Source of the DNA: Myxococcales bacterium
GTDB lineage: Bacteria; Myxococcota_A; Polyangia; Nannocystales; Nannocystaceae
Assembly: GCA_020633335.1 (NCBI GenBank)
Contig: JACKDU010000004.1
Coordinates: 310,001-374,000 of the forward strand
Length of the DNA stretch: 64,000 nucleotides
Reading direction: 5' to 3'
How positions within the stretch are numbered: the first letter of the stretch is position 1; each line of letters opens with the position of its first letter. Positions 24,709-33,779 of this stretch are shown here, in pieces. The notes below the pieces were generated by a model, which was not told where the DNA came from, made no database searches, and saw only the letters and a program-made list of their open reading frames with translations. The position numbers were made by a program, and so were the translations under genes.

Positions 24709-26562
24709 TCAGGGCTCGACGACCTGAACGCGCCGCGAGGTCGCGAGGTCGGTGAGCGTCACCTCGGCGCCGCTCGCCGGCCAGCGCACCCGCAGCGCGT
24801 GGATCTTGGTCACCCCGGCGCCGACGCCGAAGTGGGCCGCGAGCTCACCCTCGCCGAGGAAGTGGGAGCCGACGCCGATCTCGCGGACCTGGATCGGCCC
24901 GCCGGCGTCGACCTCGAGCTCGACCCGCGCGCCGTGGCCGTCGCGGACCGAGCCGCTCCCCGCGACCTCGACCGCCAGCCATGGGGTCGCCTCGCCGCCC
25001 TCGTTGCGGAGGAGCGCCGGTCGCCCGGCGTGGTTGGCGACGAAGACGTCGAGGTCGCCGTCGCGGTCGTAGTCGAAGGTGACGAGGCCCCTCCCCTGCC
25101 CGCGATCGGCGATCCCGCGGGCGGCCCCCTCCTCGAGAAAGACGCCGCCGCCCTGGTTCACCCAGAGGCGCATCGGCGTCTCGAGCTGATCGAAGATCCC
25201 CGAGAGGCCGCGCCCCGGCCAGCCGTTGGTCATCACCAGGTCGAGGTCGCCGTCGTGATCGAGGTCGAAGAAGGCGCCGCCCCACCCCCAGCCGCCGTCG
25301 CGCACGCCCGCCGCGTCGGTGACGTCGGCGAAGGCGCGGCCGCCGAGGTTGCGGTAGAGGCGGTTGCCGGTGCCCCGCCAGAGGCACTCGTCGATCGAGC
25401 AGCCCTCCTGGCTGGGGGCCGCGATCGCGGTGACGAACCAGTCGAGGCGGCCGTCGCCGTCGTGGTCGCCGAAGGCCGAGCCCATCGCGTTCTCCTCCCC
25501 GCCGATCCCCGCGGCCTCGGAGCCGTCGACGAAGGTCCCGTCGCCGGCGTTCCAGAAGATCCGCGAGGCGCCGTAGTCGACGCTGATCGCCAGATCGGGG
25601 CGGCCGTCGTCGTCGAGATCGACGAAGCTCGAGGCGAAGCCCCAGGCGCCGAGGCGCTCCGGGACCAGATCCATGAGCGAGACCCCGGCGGCCTCCGTGA
25701 CGTCTTCGAAGCGCCCGTCGCCGAGCCCGTGGAGGAGGCGCGAGCCCCAGGGCCCGCCGACGACCCGCTCGGCGTCGATCCACTCGTTGACGTGGGCGTC
25801 GAGGATCCCGTCGAGGTCGTAGTCGCCGAAGGTCACGCTGGTGCCGGCGTGGAGGCCGTCGACCCGGAGCGCGAAGCCGCGGGCCTCGGCCTCGTCGACG
25901 AAGCAGCCGCCCTCGTTGATGTAGAGGTGATGGGCCGGCCCGCCCATCGCCGTGACCGCGAGGTCGAGGTCGCCGTCGTCGTCGATGTCCGCAAAGGTCG
26001 CGCCGCCGCTGAAGGTGCACGCGCCGAGGCCGACCGCGGCCGCGACCTCCTCGAAGGTCCCGTCGCCGCGGTTGTGGAAGAGGAGATCGGGCGCGCCCAG
26101 GCGGGTGACGAAGAGGTCGGGCCAGCCGTCGCCGTCGTAGTCGCCGACCGCCGCGCCGGCGCTCGACCACTCGGGCTCGCAATCGGCGTGGGCCTGGATC
26201 GTGTCGGCGACCGGGAGATCGAAGATGCAGCGCGCCTCGTCGGGCGAGGTCGGCGTGTAGTGGGCGTAGACCAGGCCGGCCTCCTCGCTCACGTCGCGGA
26301 AGGTCGGGCAGGGTCCACCGGCGCCGCAGGCCGCCGGCGGCGGCGGGTTGGCGGGCGCGAGCGGGTCCGCCGTCCAGCTCCCGCAGATCGCCGGATCGAA
26401 GGGCGGACCGGGGAGCGCCGGCGTCTCGGGGACCATGCAGGCGAGTCCATCGCTCGTCGAAGCGTCGCCGGTGTCGCTCGCCGGGCCGTGGCAGGCGACG
26501 CCGATCCCCAGCGTGAGGACGCAGCCCACCCACGATCGGGATCGCGCGCGCGAGCGACGCAT
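24709..26562 (-). CDS. FG-GAP/ASPIC-UnbV repeat lipoprotein
   Basis: A 617-aa CRTAC1-like protein. The N-terminus MRRSRARSRSWVGCVLTLGIGVACHG is a lipoprotein-type signal with Cys24. Repeated FG-GAP/VCBS units of a beta-propeller follow with calcium loops (VGDYDGDGWPDLFV, ADIDDDGDLDLAV, DLDDDGRPDLAI, DHDGDGRLDWFV, DLDHDGDLDLVM, DYDRDGDLDVFV). The C-terminus is an ASPIC/UnbV domain (GHGARVELEV...REIGVGSHFLGEG...HFGVGAG...LRVRWPASGAEVT). Such proteins are secreted or surface-bound; ligand unknown. It ends six bases from the MDR gene. Confidence 0.92.
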   Translation of the reverse strand: MRRSRARSRSWVGCVLTLGIGVACHGPASDTGDASTSDGLACMVPETPALPGPPFDPAICGSWTADPLAPANPPPPAACGAGGPCPTFRDVSEEAGLVYAHYTPTSPDEARCIFDLPVADTIQAHADCEPEWSSAGAAVGDYDGDGWPDLFVTRLGAPDLLFHNRGDGTFEEVAAAVGLGACTFSGGATFADIDDDGDLDLAVTAMGGPAHHLYINEGGCFVDEAEARGFALRVDGLHAGTSVTFGDYDLDGILDAHVNEWIDAERVVGGPWGSRLLHGLGDGRFEDVTEAAGVSLMDLVPERLGAWGFASSFVDLDDDGRPDLAISVDYGASRIFWNAGDGTFVDGSEAAGIGGEENAMGSAFGDHDGDGRLDWFVTAIAAPSQEGCSIDECLWRGTGNRLYRNLGGRAFADVTDAAGVRDGGWGWGGAFFDLDHDGDLDLVMTNGWPGRGLSGIFDQLETPMRLWVNQGGGVFLEEGAARGIADRGQGRGLVTFDYDRDGDLDVFVANHAGRPALLRNEGGEATPWLAVEVAGSGSVRDGHGARVELEVDAGGPIQVREIGVGSHFLGEGELAAHFGVGAGVTKIHALRVRWPASGAEVTLTDLATSRRVQVVEP

Positions 26563-26583
26563 CGTCCGAGTATAGGCGAGCCC

Positions 26584-27162
26584 TCAGGGACGCGGCGGGC
26601 GCTCGCGCGCGAGGAGGCCGAGGAGCACCGAGTCCTGGACGCCGCCGCCGACCCGCCAGCGCTCGCGCTGATACCCCTCGCGGACGAAGCCGTGCCGCTC
26701 AAGGAGCGCGAGCGAGCGGAGGTTGCGGGGGTCGACGTCGGCCTCGAGGCGCTGGAGGCCCATCGGCCCGAAGGCGTGATCGATGAGGAGCGCGAGCGCC
26801 TCGCCCATCAGCCCCCGCCCCCAGCGCGCACTCGCGAGCGCGAAGCCGACCTCCGCCCGCAGGTGGGTGCGATCGATGCTCGCCAGGGTGCAGGTGCCGA
26901 TCAGCCGATCCTCCCCGCGGACGACGATCCCCCACTGGTAGAGCGAGCCCTCGCGGAAGTGGCGGTGGATCGCCGCGAGGAGGAGCGCCGCCTGCTCGCG
27001 GGCGGTGAAGGCCGGCCAGCTCCAGAACTCGGTGACCCGCGGATCGCTGAAGAGCGCGAAGAGATCGTCGACGTCGCGGGTCTCGATCCAGCGGAGCGAG
27101 ACGCGATCGCCGTCGATCGTCGGCAGGCGATCCGGGGGCGGCATGTCATCTTGGGACTTCAT
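26584..27162 (-). CDS. GNAT N-acetyltransferase (RimJ/RimL type)
   Basis: A 192-aa GNAT acetyltransferase. Motifs seen: RVSLRWIETRDVDDLFALFSDPRVTEF at the N-terminus, RLIGTCTLASIDRTHLRAEVGFALA, the acetyl-CoA loop region SARWGRGLMGEALALLIDHAF and the GLQRLEADVDPRNLRSLALLERHGFVREG block typical of RimJ/RimL-like enzymes that modify protein N-termini or small amines. The substrate is not predictable. Its start lies about 70 bases from the ISL3 insertion. Confidence 0.92.
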   Translation of the reverse strand: MKSQDDMPPPDRLPTIDGDRVSLRWIETRDVDDLFALFSDPRVTEFWSWPAFTAREQAALLLAAIHRHFREGSLYQWGIVVRGEDRLIGTCTLASIDRTHLRAEVGFALASARWGRGLMGEALALLIDHAFGPMGLQRLEADVDPRNLRSLALLERHGFVREGYQRERWRVGGGVQDSVLLGLLARERPPRP

Positions 27163-27240
27163 CGCCGCGAGAATAGCGCCTCAGGACCGGATAGCATCAA
27201 ATCACGGCGTTGCGCCGGCGACCATGCTCATGGAATTTCC

Positions 27241-28653
27241 GGCTCTACTCACACATTCGTGGCCTAGAGGGGCACGACGTGCGGCCATGGCAGCGTGATC
27301 CCTCCGCAGCAGAGGAGCAGCATGGAGGCGAAGCTGGCGAGCCGCCGGAAGCCGTAGGAGCGGGAGGTGACGACGCGGGCCTTGCGGTTGAGGCCCTCGG
27401 TGATCGCGTTGGTCAGGCCGACCGCGACGTAAGCGACGATCCCGTCGAAGTGCTCGGCGATCGTCTCGGCGGCCCGGAGCAGCGGCGGCTCGCCCTCGGC
27501 CTCGACCCAGGTGAGCCAGTTCATCAGGTCGTCGTGGATGCTCTCGGACGAGGCGGTGTCGAAGATCGCAGCGAGGGCCTCCTTCATCAGGTAGGCGCGG
27601 TAGAGCGGCTGGTTCTCCTTCTCGAGCTCGTCGAGCTTGCGGCGGGCGACGGCGTCGAGGCGCCACGGCGATCTCTGGAGGGCGTAGCGGGTGCCCTTCA
27701 GGGCGCGCTTCTCGTCGGGCTCGCGGAGCTCGGCGACCATGCCCCGGCGGATCTGGTCGAGCGCGTCGTGGACGAGGCCCTGGACGTGGAAGCGGTCGAA
27801 GACGACGCGCACGTGCGGCGCGCGCTGGCGGAGCGCCCGCTTGAAGGCCCCCGACATGTCGATCGAGGCGATCTCCAGCGCGGCCACGCCATCGGCCCCC
27901 AGCGCCTCGAAGAAGCCGTCGAGAGCGGCCGCGTCCTTGCCCTCGGCGACCCAGACGACGCGGTGCGTGTCGAGGTCGACGACGATCGTCACGTAGCGGT
28001 GCTGCTTGCGGTAGGAGAGCTCGTCGATGCCGATCCTGCGGAGGCCGCGGAGGCGGGCCTGGGGATCGCCGCCGTAGCGCCGGACCACCCGCTCGATCAC
28101 CCGACCGACGGTGAGCCAGGCGATCCGAAGGAGGTTGGAGACCATCGTCTTGTCTGTCTTTTGAGACAGCAAGGCCACCAGCTCCTCGAAGGGGTGCGTG
28201 AAGCCGGAGTCCGGATCCGCCCATGGAACCTGCTCGATCTTGACCCCGCACTTCGAGCAGGTGACCCGCCGGATCGAGTAGCGGAGCTCGCAGCGGACCC
28301 CGCCGACGTCGAGGTGCCGCCAGCGTCGCTCCCTCCTGTCGTGGCCCGGCGCCTTCGCCCCGCAGCACGAGCAGCGGCCCTTCGACCAGCTCGGCGCGAC
28401 GTCGATGACGAGCTTGTCCTCCTCGAACTCCGCGGCGAGGACGCGGACCTGCTGGATGCCCAAGAGGCGGCGTAGAAGTGTCGTGGGGCGCATGGTCCGA
28501 TGCTCGATCCCGAGCGGGCCGAGCACCAGCCAGAACCGGCATCAGGAGATGTGTGCGGACGCTGCGGGTCTTGTTCGCCAGCTGACGGCGATTTCAGGCC
28601 GCCTGTGGTTCCGTCTGGGCACGTTCATCGACCACAAATCTGTTAGGAGACCC
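27241..28653 (-). mobile_element. Complete ISL3-family insertion sequence (1413 bp)
   Basis: Ends are set by an exact 8-bp direct repeat, GAATTTCC, at 27233-27240 and 28654-28661. The terminal inverted repeats (27241-27262 against the complement of 28632-28653) match at 17 of 22 positions and begin GGCTCT / GGGTCT, as in ISL3 elements. An 8-bp duplication is normal for this family. One transposase gene fills the element. A truncated second copy lies at 37019. Confidence 0.9.
27264..28493 (-). CDS. ISL3 family transposase
   Basis: A 409-aa transposase. The N-terminal zinc-binding part has CSCCGAKAPGHD and CSKCGVKIEQVPW. The helical DNA-binding region includes SQKTDKTMVSNLLRIAWLTVGRVIERV. The DDE core has RRIGIDELSYRK (first Asp), the second Asp in IASIDMSGAFKRAL, VVFDRFHV, and the late Glu in GLTNAITEGLNRKARVV. 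These are standard ISL3 signatures. ATG 28493 (MRPTTLLRRLL) fits the family; an ATG 11 codons upstream is possible. The gene is intact, so the element may be active. Confidence 0.93.
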   Translation of the reverse strand: MRPTTLLRRLLGIQQVRVLAAEFEEDKLVIDVAPSWSKGRCSCCGAKAPGHDRRERRWRHLDVGGVRCELRYSIRRVTCSKCGVKIEQVPWADPDSGFTHPFEELVALLSQKTDKTMVSNLLRIAWLTVGRVIERVVRRYGGDPQARLRGLRRIGIDELSYRKQHRYVTIVVDLDTHRVVWVAEGKDAAALDGFFEALGADGVAALEIASIDMSGAFKRALRQRAPHVRVVFDRFHVQGLVHDALDQIRRGMVAELREPDEKRALKGTRYALQRSPWRLDAVARRKLDELEKENQPLYRAYLMKEALAAIFDTASSESIHDDLMNWLTWVEAEGEPPLLRAAETIAEHFDGIVAYVAVGLTNAITEGLNRKARVVTSRSYGFRRLASFASMLLLCCGGITLPWPHVVPL

Positions 28654-28810
28654 GAATTTCCCCTCGTCGACGAGGGACGCAGCCCTCCGATGCGGAGTTC
28701 GCCTGCCCGGCCGGCGAAACACGAGGACTCGTCGCGCGATTGGCTTGTCACCGCGGTGGGCCGTGTCCGACAGGGCCGGAGCGCACCGTCGGCGCAGGAT
28801 CTGCAGCAAT

Positions 28811-30031
28811 CTAGAGGCTCAAGAGCCATGCGCCGTAGCGTCGAAAAGTAGGTACATCGACCCCTGTCGTACATACGCCATCAACTTCTATCACCGCAAA
28901 AAGGTCAGGATACTCATATCTCGACTCTCGAGCATAGCGAAGATACCGTTCGATCAGCCTCGGGTAGAGCCCTCCACAGGCCCACTCCCGGTACATCTCA
29001 CCGATCCTCGACATCTCACGCCCACCGATCTCTTCCCATGAACTCATTGATCCAAGAGCATTTCCAGTCTCCCCAAGGATGCCCTGCAGGAATGTCCTGC
29101 TCATATCAAGAAACCAGAAAGGCGCCATGTACATTGAAAGCGGAGACCCGGACTCACGGAGCACACGCATTGCGAAACCATCAGCAATCTCCTCTCGCTC
29201 TCTGATGCTGTGCCGCCCACCACTCCCAATATCACCATCGAGATCGCCGTGCTCAACATGACCCAATTCATGAAGCAACAGAAATCCAATATATCCCCCA
29301 AGCCCCTCCCGGAGCACCTCATCAAGCTGTCCGGCCATTCCGAACATCATCTCAACCGTCGCCACCCGCTCCAGCTCATCAAGGCAGGCCGCGTATGAAA
29401 CAGCACACTCCCCAAGCTGAACAAGCTCACCAACCGACATATCAACATACACGGAAAGAAACCCTCGATGCGTCTCAAATCCACCCTCCTCATCCAGCAC
29501 CGACTCGACCAAACGAAGCGGCGTGTCCGGCTGACCACGGCCCTCCACGCTCTCATCTCGCCCCAACACCCCCCTCAACATAGCCGCAACCAGAAGTCGG
29601 AAAGAGCGAGAAAACGCGTACATCTCCAAAACCACCAGATGCCGAACATCGCAGGCAATTGACGACGGCCCGAACGCGACACAATTCCCCTGAAACCCAA
29701 GAATCTGACAGCGAGCTTCATCCCCTGAAGCAGAATCACACATGGCAAGATCTCGAACTCGCTGATAGTCGACAACATAGACAATCACCTCATCTCCCCT
29801 CCGCCTCTTGTTGATCCCCCCCCATGGATGTCTCCTGAGATTCGCCCCCCTGGCGATCGTCTCAATGCTCCGATAGATCCTCTCAAGATTGCGTTCATCG
29901 GGCACCGCGCTCAACATCAGACGTTCCACCTCGACAACCTCGCTAGGCATGGACGTTCTGACGGAAGCTCTGCAACCCAGGACGGCCAACACGAGCACCA
30001 CCAACGCGCACATCTTTCCGAACATGTTCAT
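28811..30031 (-). CDS. Lipoprotein with gluzincin-type HELGH metallopeptidase motif
   Basis: A 406-aa lipoprotein. Signal MNMFGKMCALVVLVLAVLGC has a lipobox (VLGC) at Cys20. The C-terminal half holds FLLLHELGHVEHGDLDGD and, about 25 residues later, REEIADGFAMRV, the pattern of zinc metallopeptidases with HExxH plus a downstream Glu-Xaa-Xaa-Asp (peptidase U49/M48-like). Substrate unknown. ATG 30031 follows a G-run acting as ribosome site. It is last of a five-gene minus-strand set in DNA with distinctly lower GC and different codon use from the flanks, so the set is probably acquired. Confidence 0.75.
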   Translation of the reverse strand: MNMFGKMCALVVLVLAVLGCRASVRTSMPSEVVEVERLMLSAVPDERNLERIYRSIETIARGANLRRHPWGGINKRRRGDEVIVYVVDYQRVRDLAMCDSASGDEARCQILGFQGNCVAFGPSSIACDVRHLVVLEMYAFSRSFRLLVAAMLRGVLGRDESVEGRGQPDTPLRLVESVLDEEGGFETHRGFLSVYVDMSVGELVQLGECAVSYAACLDELERVATVEMMFGMAGQLDEVLREGLGGYIGFLLLHELGHVEHGDLDGDIGSGGRHSIREREEIADGFAMRVLRESGSPLSMYMAPFWFLDMSRTFLQGILGETGNALGSMSSWEEIGGREMSRIGEMYREWACGGLYPRLIERYLRYARESRYEYPDLFAVIEVDGVCTTGVDVPTFRRYGAWLLSL

Positions 30032-30142
30032 TCCCCCCCCCAAGGAGTGCCAGGACGCGGACATTCGCTCCCCAATCGATCGACCTCGTCGTCGCCGGCT
30101 ACGTCCTTCGTCAGCGCGCGTCGACATCCACGTGTCACGACA

Positions 30143-31138
30143 TTAGTGAGCACCGAACACCTCGTCCTCGCGTGCCAGATCCATGCTTCCACTCACGACC
30201 TCCTTCATCATCCCTTGTAGATGCCGACCCAGGTACGACCAAGCATCCTCCGAGATCTTCATTCGGTACACCACTCGGTTGTCCACAACCTGAGAACTTG
30301 GGACAAGTGTATCAAGAACCCGCGGAGGCATGACTCCTTCATCAAGGGCAGAGTCGTAGACGTCTTTAATAACACCAGTCGCCATCGAAGCGAACGACAC
30401 AGCCCTCGCAAACGACGACATTTCGACGATCACCTCGAGCGAGTCACCGTTCTCATCAGCGTTGCCCCAAAACAACGTGACCCACTCCGCGGGAGCATCA
30501 TCAACCCCGCTACGTATCATGAAGGCTACCCTTAGCCAGGCTTCACCAACCTCCAGCGGCCTCGTACGCGCAAGCACATGCCGCTCTCTTTCAGAGGAAT
30601 CCTCCTGCTTGCGAGCCCGAACCACGACGCTCTCAACCCAGGGCCGTCGCCCCAACGCAACCTGGTCGTTATGAAGCGCGACCATCGCCAACCCCTCAAA
30701 CTCCACACCAATGATACCAGGACCAAGAGCGGTGATATGACTCGAATTGGCGGCTGCACAGGCGAACCATCGCGCATCTCCCACGCCTGGTTCACCTACT
30801 ATCGCTCCCCACGACGAGTCCTCGAAGGCGATGGTCACGCGCTCAATCGTCAAGTTCGGAAGTCCACACCTCAGAGCCACGCCATAGGTTGAGTATGCGT
30901 CCTCAAGCTGCGTCACCGCGAGCAAACCGACGATAGGCGCGAGGCCTTCGTCACTCTGACCGTCGTGTTCTCGGGGGTCAATGTCGACGAGTATCTCCGT
31001 CCCGGTTGGGATCAGACCGATTGGGTCCCGGCCCCCCCGTTCAGGAACGGCGGCTTCATCCATGGGCTTCACGGGCCCAGCTCCCCTGCAGCCATAGAGA
31101 ACAGACAACATCAGGACAGGCATCAAAGAACTTCTCAT
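30143..31138 (-). CDS. Lipoprotein of unknown function
   Basis: A 331-aa lipoprotein with signal MRSSLMPVLMLSVLYGC and lipobox Cys17. I recognise no domain. The mature part is mixed alpha/beta with GLIPTGTEILVDIDPREHD, LEDAYSTYGVALRCGLPNLTIERVTIAF, and a helical end (VSFASMATGVIKDVY...AWSYLGRHLQGMMKEVV). It lies between two other lipoprotein genes (25 and 111 bases apart) in the low-GC accessory set. Confidence 0.72.
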   Translation of the reverse strand: MRSSLMPVLMLSVLYGCRGAGPVKPMDEAAVPERGGRDPIGLIPTGTEILVDIDPREHDGQSDEGLAPIVGLLAVTQLEDAYSTYGVALRCGLPNLTIERVTIAFEDSSWGAIVGEPGVGDARWFACAAANSSHITALGPGIIGVEFEGLAMVALHNDQVALGRRPWVESVVVRARKQEDSSERERHVLARTRPLEVGEAWLRVAFMIRSGVDDAPAEWVTLFWGNADENGDSLEVIVEMSSFARAVSFASMATGVIKDVYDSALDEGVMPPRVLDTLVPSSQVVDNRVVYRMKISEDAWSYLGRHLQGMMKEVVSGSMDLAREDEVFGAH

Positions 31139-31163
31139 CTCATCCAACTCCACTTGACTGCCA

Positions 31164-31658
31164 CTAGATCTGAAACCACCCGCAGCTTCGCGCAATCTGC
31201 TCCACTTCAGCGAGAAGATCGGGGACGGCAAATCGACGCTCGATCTTGTGAAGCGACCTTGCCGACAACCTTCTTGATGAAAAGAGAGACACTCGAAATG
31301 AGATCATGTACCCCGCGAAGAAGGGCGTCGTCCCTAGCTTTCGCGGATCCCAATTTACTGCGACATAGAAGTAGCCAGGCGGATCATCAATGTCAAACCT
31401 ACCTGTCCGTCCGTACGGTCGAGACTGAAGTGCTCCTGGGAGTCCCTGCCTGAAGGCCCACGCAGCGGCAGCATCAACAATCTCACCGCATCCCGACGAG
31501 GACAGAGCTTCTATTCTCATGGACCACTTACGGTCCTCCACCGCGCTCCAAGCCTTCCCCGGCGGAGAGCCCTGAAGCAGCACTGCGCTGTGTGAACACG
31601 CGCAGATCAGTCCTGGGCCGAGACTGATGAGTACACGGCGAGGGACGCTTCGGCCCAT
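31164..31658 (-). CDS. Small putative lipoprotein of the accessory set
   Basis: A 164-aa protein. ATG 31658 gives MGRSVPRRVLISLGPGLICACSHSAV, which fits a short lipoprotein signal with Cys in LICAC. The rest (RIEALSSSGCGEIVDAAAAWAFRQ, GYFYVAVNWDP, SFRVSLFSSRRLSARSLHKIERRF) has no known domain. It starts five bases after the stop of the EAD-domain gene, so the two are very likely co-translated. A longer start at 31733 would overlap that gene and lacks a signal. Confidence 0.62.
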   Translation of the reverse strand: MGRSVPRRVLISLGPGLICACSHSAVLLQGSPPGKAWSAVEDRKWSMRIEALSSSGCGEIVDAAAAWAFRQGLPGALQSRPYGRTGRFDIDDPPGYFYVAVNWDPRKLGTTPFFAGYMISFRVSLFSSRRLSARSLHKIERRFAVPDLLAEVEQIARSCGWFQI

Positions 31659-31663
31659 GAATG

Positions 31664-32266
31664 TCACAGAGCCTCCAGTTGCCGCAGCAAGCGGGAACAT
31701 TGGTCGATATGAGGTCGCACAACCTGCGCCCATGCATCTTCACGACTCGATATGTTAGCGATCTCAATGTCCCTTGGCAACCGATCCAGACTGCGCGCAC
31801 AGTCATCGACCACCGACGGCCCAAGAAGCGCAGCGCAAGCGGCGCCATTCGAGGGCACGGACGTCGCCAACGCGATCAGATAGCCCACGATCAGGTACGC
31901 GACGAACTTGAGAACTTCGGTTGCCATCCGAACGCGCCGCGCCGCCTGCGAATGCATCCTCGCGGGGGATGCCCCAATCTCCGTCGTCGACGATGACGCC
32001 AGGGACTGCAGTTCTTCGATCTCGCGCTTTCGGTGAGGGCGTTCGCGCCCTATACGATCGAAGAGTTCATCATTGATGAGATTGTTCCGGAAGCATGTGA
32101 GAACGAACTCATGTGCAAGTTCGTCCATGCTAGTGTTTTCGCCAGGAAGCCCCCCCGCACGATCAGCACCAAGGTGGTAGATGGCCAACCGGCGCAACTC
32201 CTCCGGGCGAAATGCTCGAGCGAGAAACATTGCGAGACGTTCTAGTTCGTGTCCGTTGGCGGGCAT
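31664..32266 (-). CDS. EAD1-type effector-associated domain protein with one membrane helix
   Basis: A 200-aa protein. Residues 1-90 match the effector-associated domain pattern: ELERLAMFLARAFRPEELRRLAIYHLG, GGLPGENTSMDELAHEFVLTCFRNNLINDELFDRIGRERPHRKREI, that is, helices with the P-x-E-E-L-R-R, LPG and RERPxR landmarks. EADs are adaptor domains that recruit partner proteins to NTPase or protease cores in bacterial conflict systems. A membrane helix follows (residues about 115-136, VLKFVAYLIVGYLIALATSV) with a short tail. No cognate core protein with another EAD was found in the window, so the partner may lie elsewhere. Start ATG 32266. Confidence 0.7.
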   Translation of the reverse strand: MPANGHELERLAMFLARAFRPEELRRLAIYHLGADRAGGLPGENTSMDELAHEFVLTCFRNNLINDELFDRIGRERPHRKREIEELQSLASSSTTEIGASPARMHSQAARRVRMATEVLKFVAYLIVGYLIALATSVPSNGAACAALLGPSVVDDCARSLDRLPRDIEIANISSREDAWAQVVRPHIDQCSRLLRQLEAL

Positions 32267-32315
32267 CCGTAAATCTCTGTCCTTTCAAGAAGTCGCGCTG
32301 GCCGAGGAATGTTCG

Positions 32316-33662
32316 CTATTGCACGTGATCCTGATCAATACAGCGGGCAAATGCAGCGAGATCGCGTGCGGGCACTACGTCAACCAAGGACGGGTGAGGC
32401 CAATCCCTTGGACCCAAATCGCGCTCACCAAGGTCGCGCAGGGAGGAAGCCGTGATCCTTCGCGTAGCGAGGAACCCCATCACTGTCCCGCAATGAAGAG
32501 AATCCGCGAGGTGGCTGATCCTATCGTGCAGTGCGACGCGACATCCTCTTTCCCCGAGGTGTATCAGGCCGCAGCGCAGGTACTTTCCCAATTGCTGCTG
32601 CTCTCTGCCATCCAGTTCGCGAACCATGGCCATTGAGCTCTTGCACCCAGGAAAACGCTCATTCTTGATATCCTCCACCTCAGTCCCCCTCCGAAGCCCA
32701 TTCCGACACATGAAGGCGAATATCTCAAATGCCCGACCGGGCGAGGCATTGCCGAGACACTCCCCCCGGCCGCGGTACGCGAGCGCACTACGCTCGAGCG
32801 CCTTGCAGCCAGCATGCGCGGCATCGGCGTCATTACTGGCACACAAATAGCGTTCGAGGTGTTCGGTATCCAAGAGTGCTTGCAGCTCCCGCGCGCACCT
32901 GACTCTTCTTGCGTCATCCGGGCGCTCGCGCTCTCGTTCCATGGCGACTCCTTCGCAGCGAGAGATCTCCCTGCTGAGAACATGGCGCAATCCAGCCGCG
33001 GCTCCCTCATCACGGGTTGGTATCGTCAGAGAATGATCCGTTTGAGTATACTCCGATCCCATACAATCCAGTGCATCATCCCACATGCTTGTCCCGAGCC
33101 GAACCTCATCACACGAATAGATGCATAGCGCCCCGTCCCGACAGGAAATCCGCAGGCCGTTCTCGCGGTCTCGCGGTGGGGACATGATGGCGAGGTTGTG
33201 AGAGATCCTCGTGAGATCAACAATGTACCTCTGAGAGCCTCTTCGAGCGACGTCGCCGCCCGGCTCATAGTATGGGGCGGTGTCTAGAGAAGGATTGAGC
33301 CGACCGCGCCAGATCTCCATCTCGCAGACCTCCGGTTGATCTGTGTGCATATAGACGTAGTTCTCCAACCAAGGCCGCGACTCTTCGGAAAAGACATAGT
33401 TGGCTATCTGACGGGAGTTCTTCGGTGGAGGCGCCTCAGAAATCACACTCTGCGGCACTTGCGACTCGAATAGTGGGCCCTGTGGGGTCCCCTTTGACCA
33501 ACAGCCGGCGGTCAGCACAAAGACGACTACGGCCTGGAGAGACCTGCGCTGCGGACCATGTGCAGCCCCCCCCTGCGCGAGGTCCCCCGACGGCGAGCAG
33601 GGCCGCTCGGTTTCAGGGGATTTGCGCCTATGCCAGCTCGTTTTCGCACGGCGCGAGGTCAT
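32316..33662 (-). CDS. Putative lipoprotein of unknown function
   Basis: A protein of about 448 aa from ATG 33662. A hydrophobic stretch SLQAVVVFVLTAGCWSKG near residue 55 resembles a lipoprotein signal with Cys, but the basic stretch before it is unusually long, so the true start may lie further in. The mature part is rich in Cys and Arg (EVCEMEIWRGRL, CRDGALCIYSCDEV, CASNDADAAHAGCKALERSALAYRGRGECLG), and the last half is helical. No domain recognised. It is the first gene of the minus-strand accessory set, 49 bases before the EAD gene, and is divergent from 33780. Confidence 0.6.
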   Translation of the reverse strand: MTSRRAKTSWHRRKSPETERPCSPSGDLAQGGAAHGPQRRSLQAVVVFVLTAGCWSKGTPQGPLFESQVPQSVISEAPPPKNSRQIANYVFSEESRPWLENYVYMHTDQPEVCEMEIWRGRLNPSLDTAPYYEPGGDVARRGSQRYIVDLTRISHNLAIMSPPRDRENGLRISCRDGALCIYSCDEVRLGTSMWDDALDCMGSEYTQTDHSLTIPTRDEGAAAGLRHVLSREISRCEGVAMERERERPDDARRVRCARELQALLDTEHLERYLCASNDADAAHAGCKALERSALAYRGRGECLGNASPGRAFEIFAFMCRNGLRRGTEVEDIKNERFPGCKSSMAMVRELDGREQQQLGKYLRCGLIHLGERGCRVALHDRISHLADSLHCGTVMGFLATRRITASSLRDLGERDLGPRDWPHPSLVDVVPARDLAAFARCIDQDHVQ

Positions 33663-33779
33663 CCTCCGAACGTAGCACACGACGCAATGCATTTGTTCTA
33701 CGGGTTTGAACACCGGCGGCCGTGAGAAAGCACACGTGCGCATGAGGATCAACTTCTTCAGAAAGGGGAACTTGAGAGC

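Noticed and set aside
24799..27267. An 822-codon plus-strand open frame
   Set aside because: It is antisense to the FG-GAP lipoprotein and the GNAT gene; it shows only biased Ala/Val/Glu/Asp runs.
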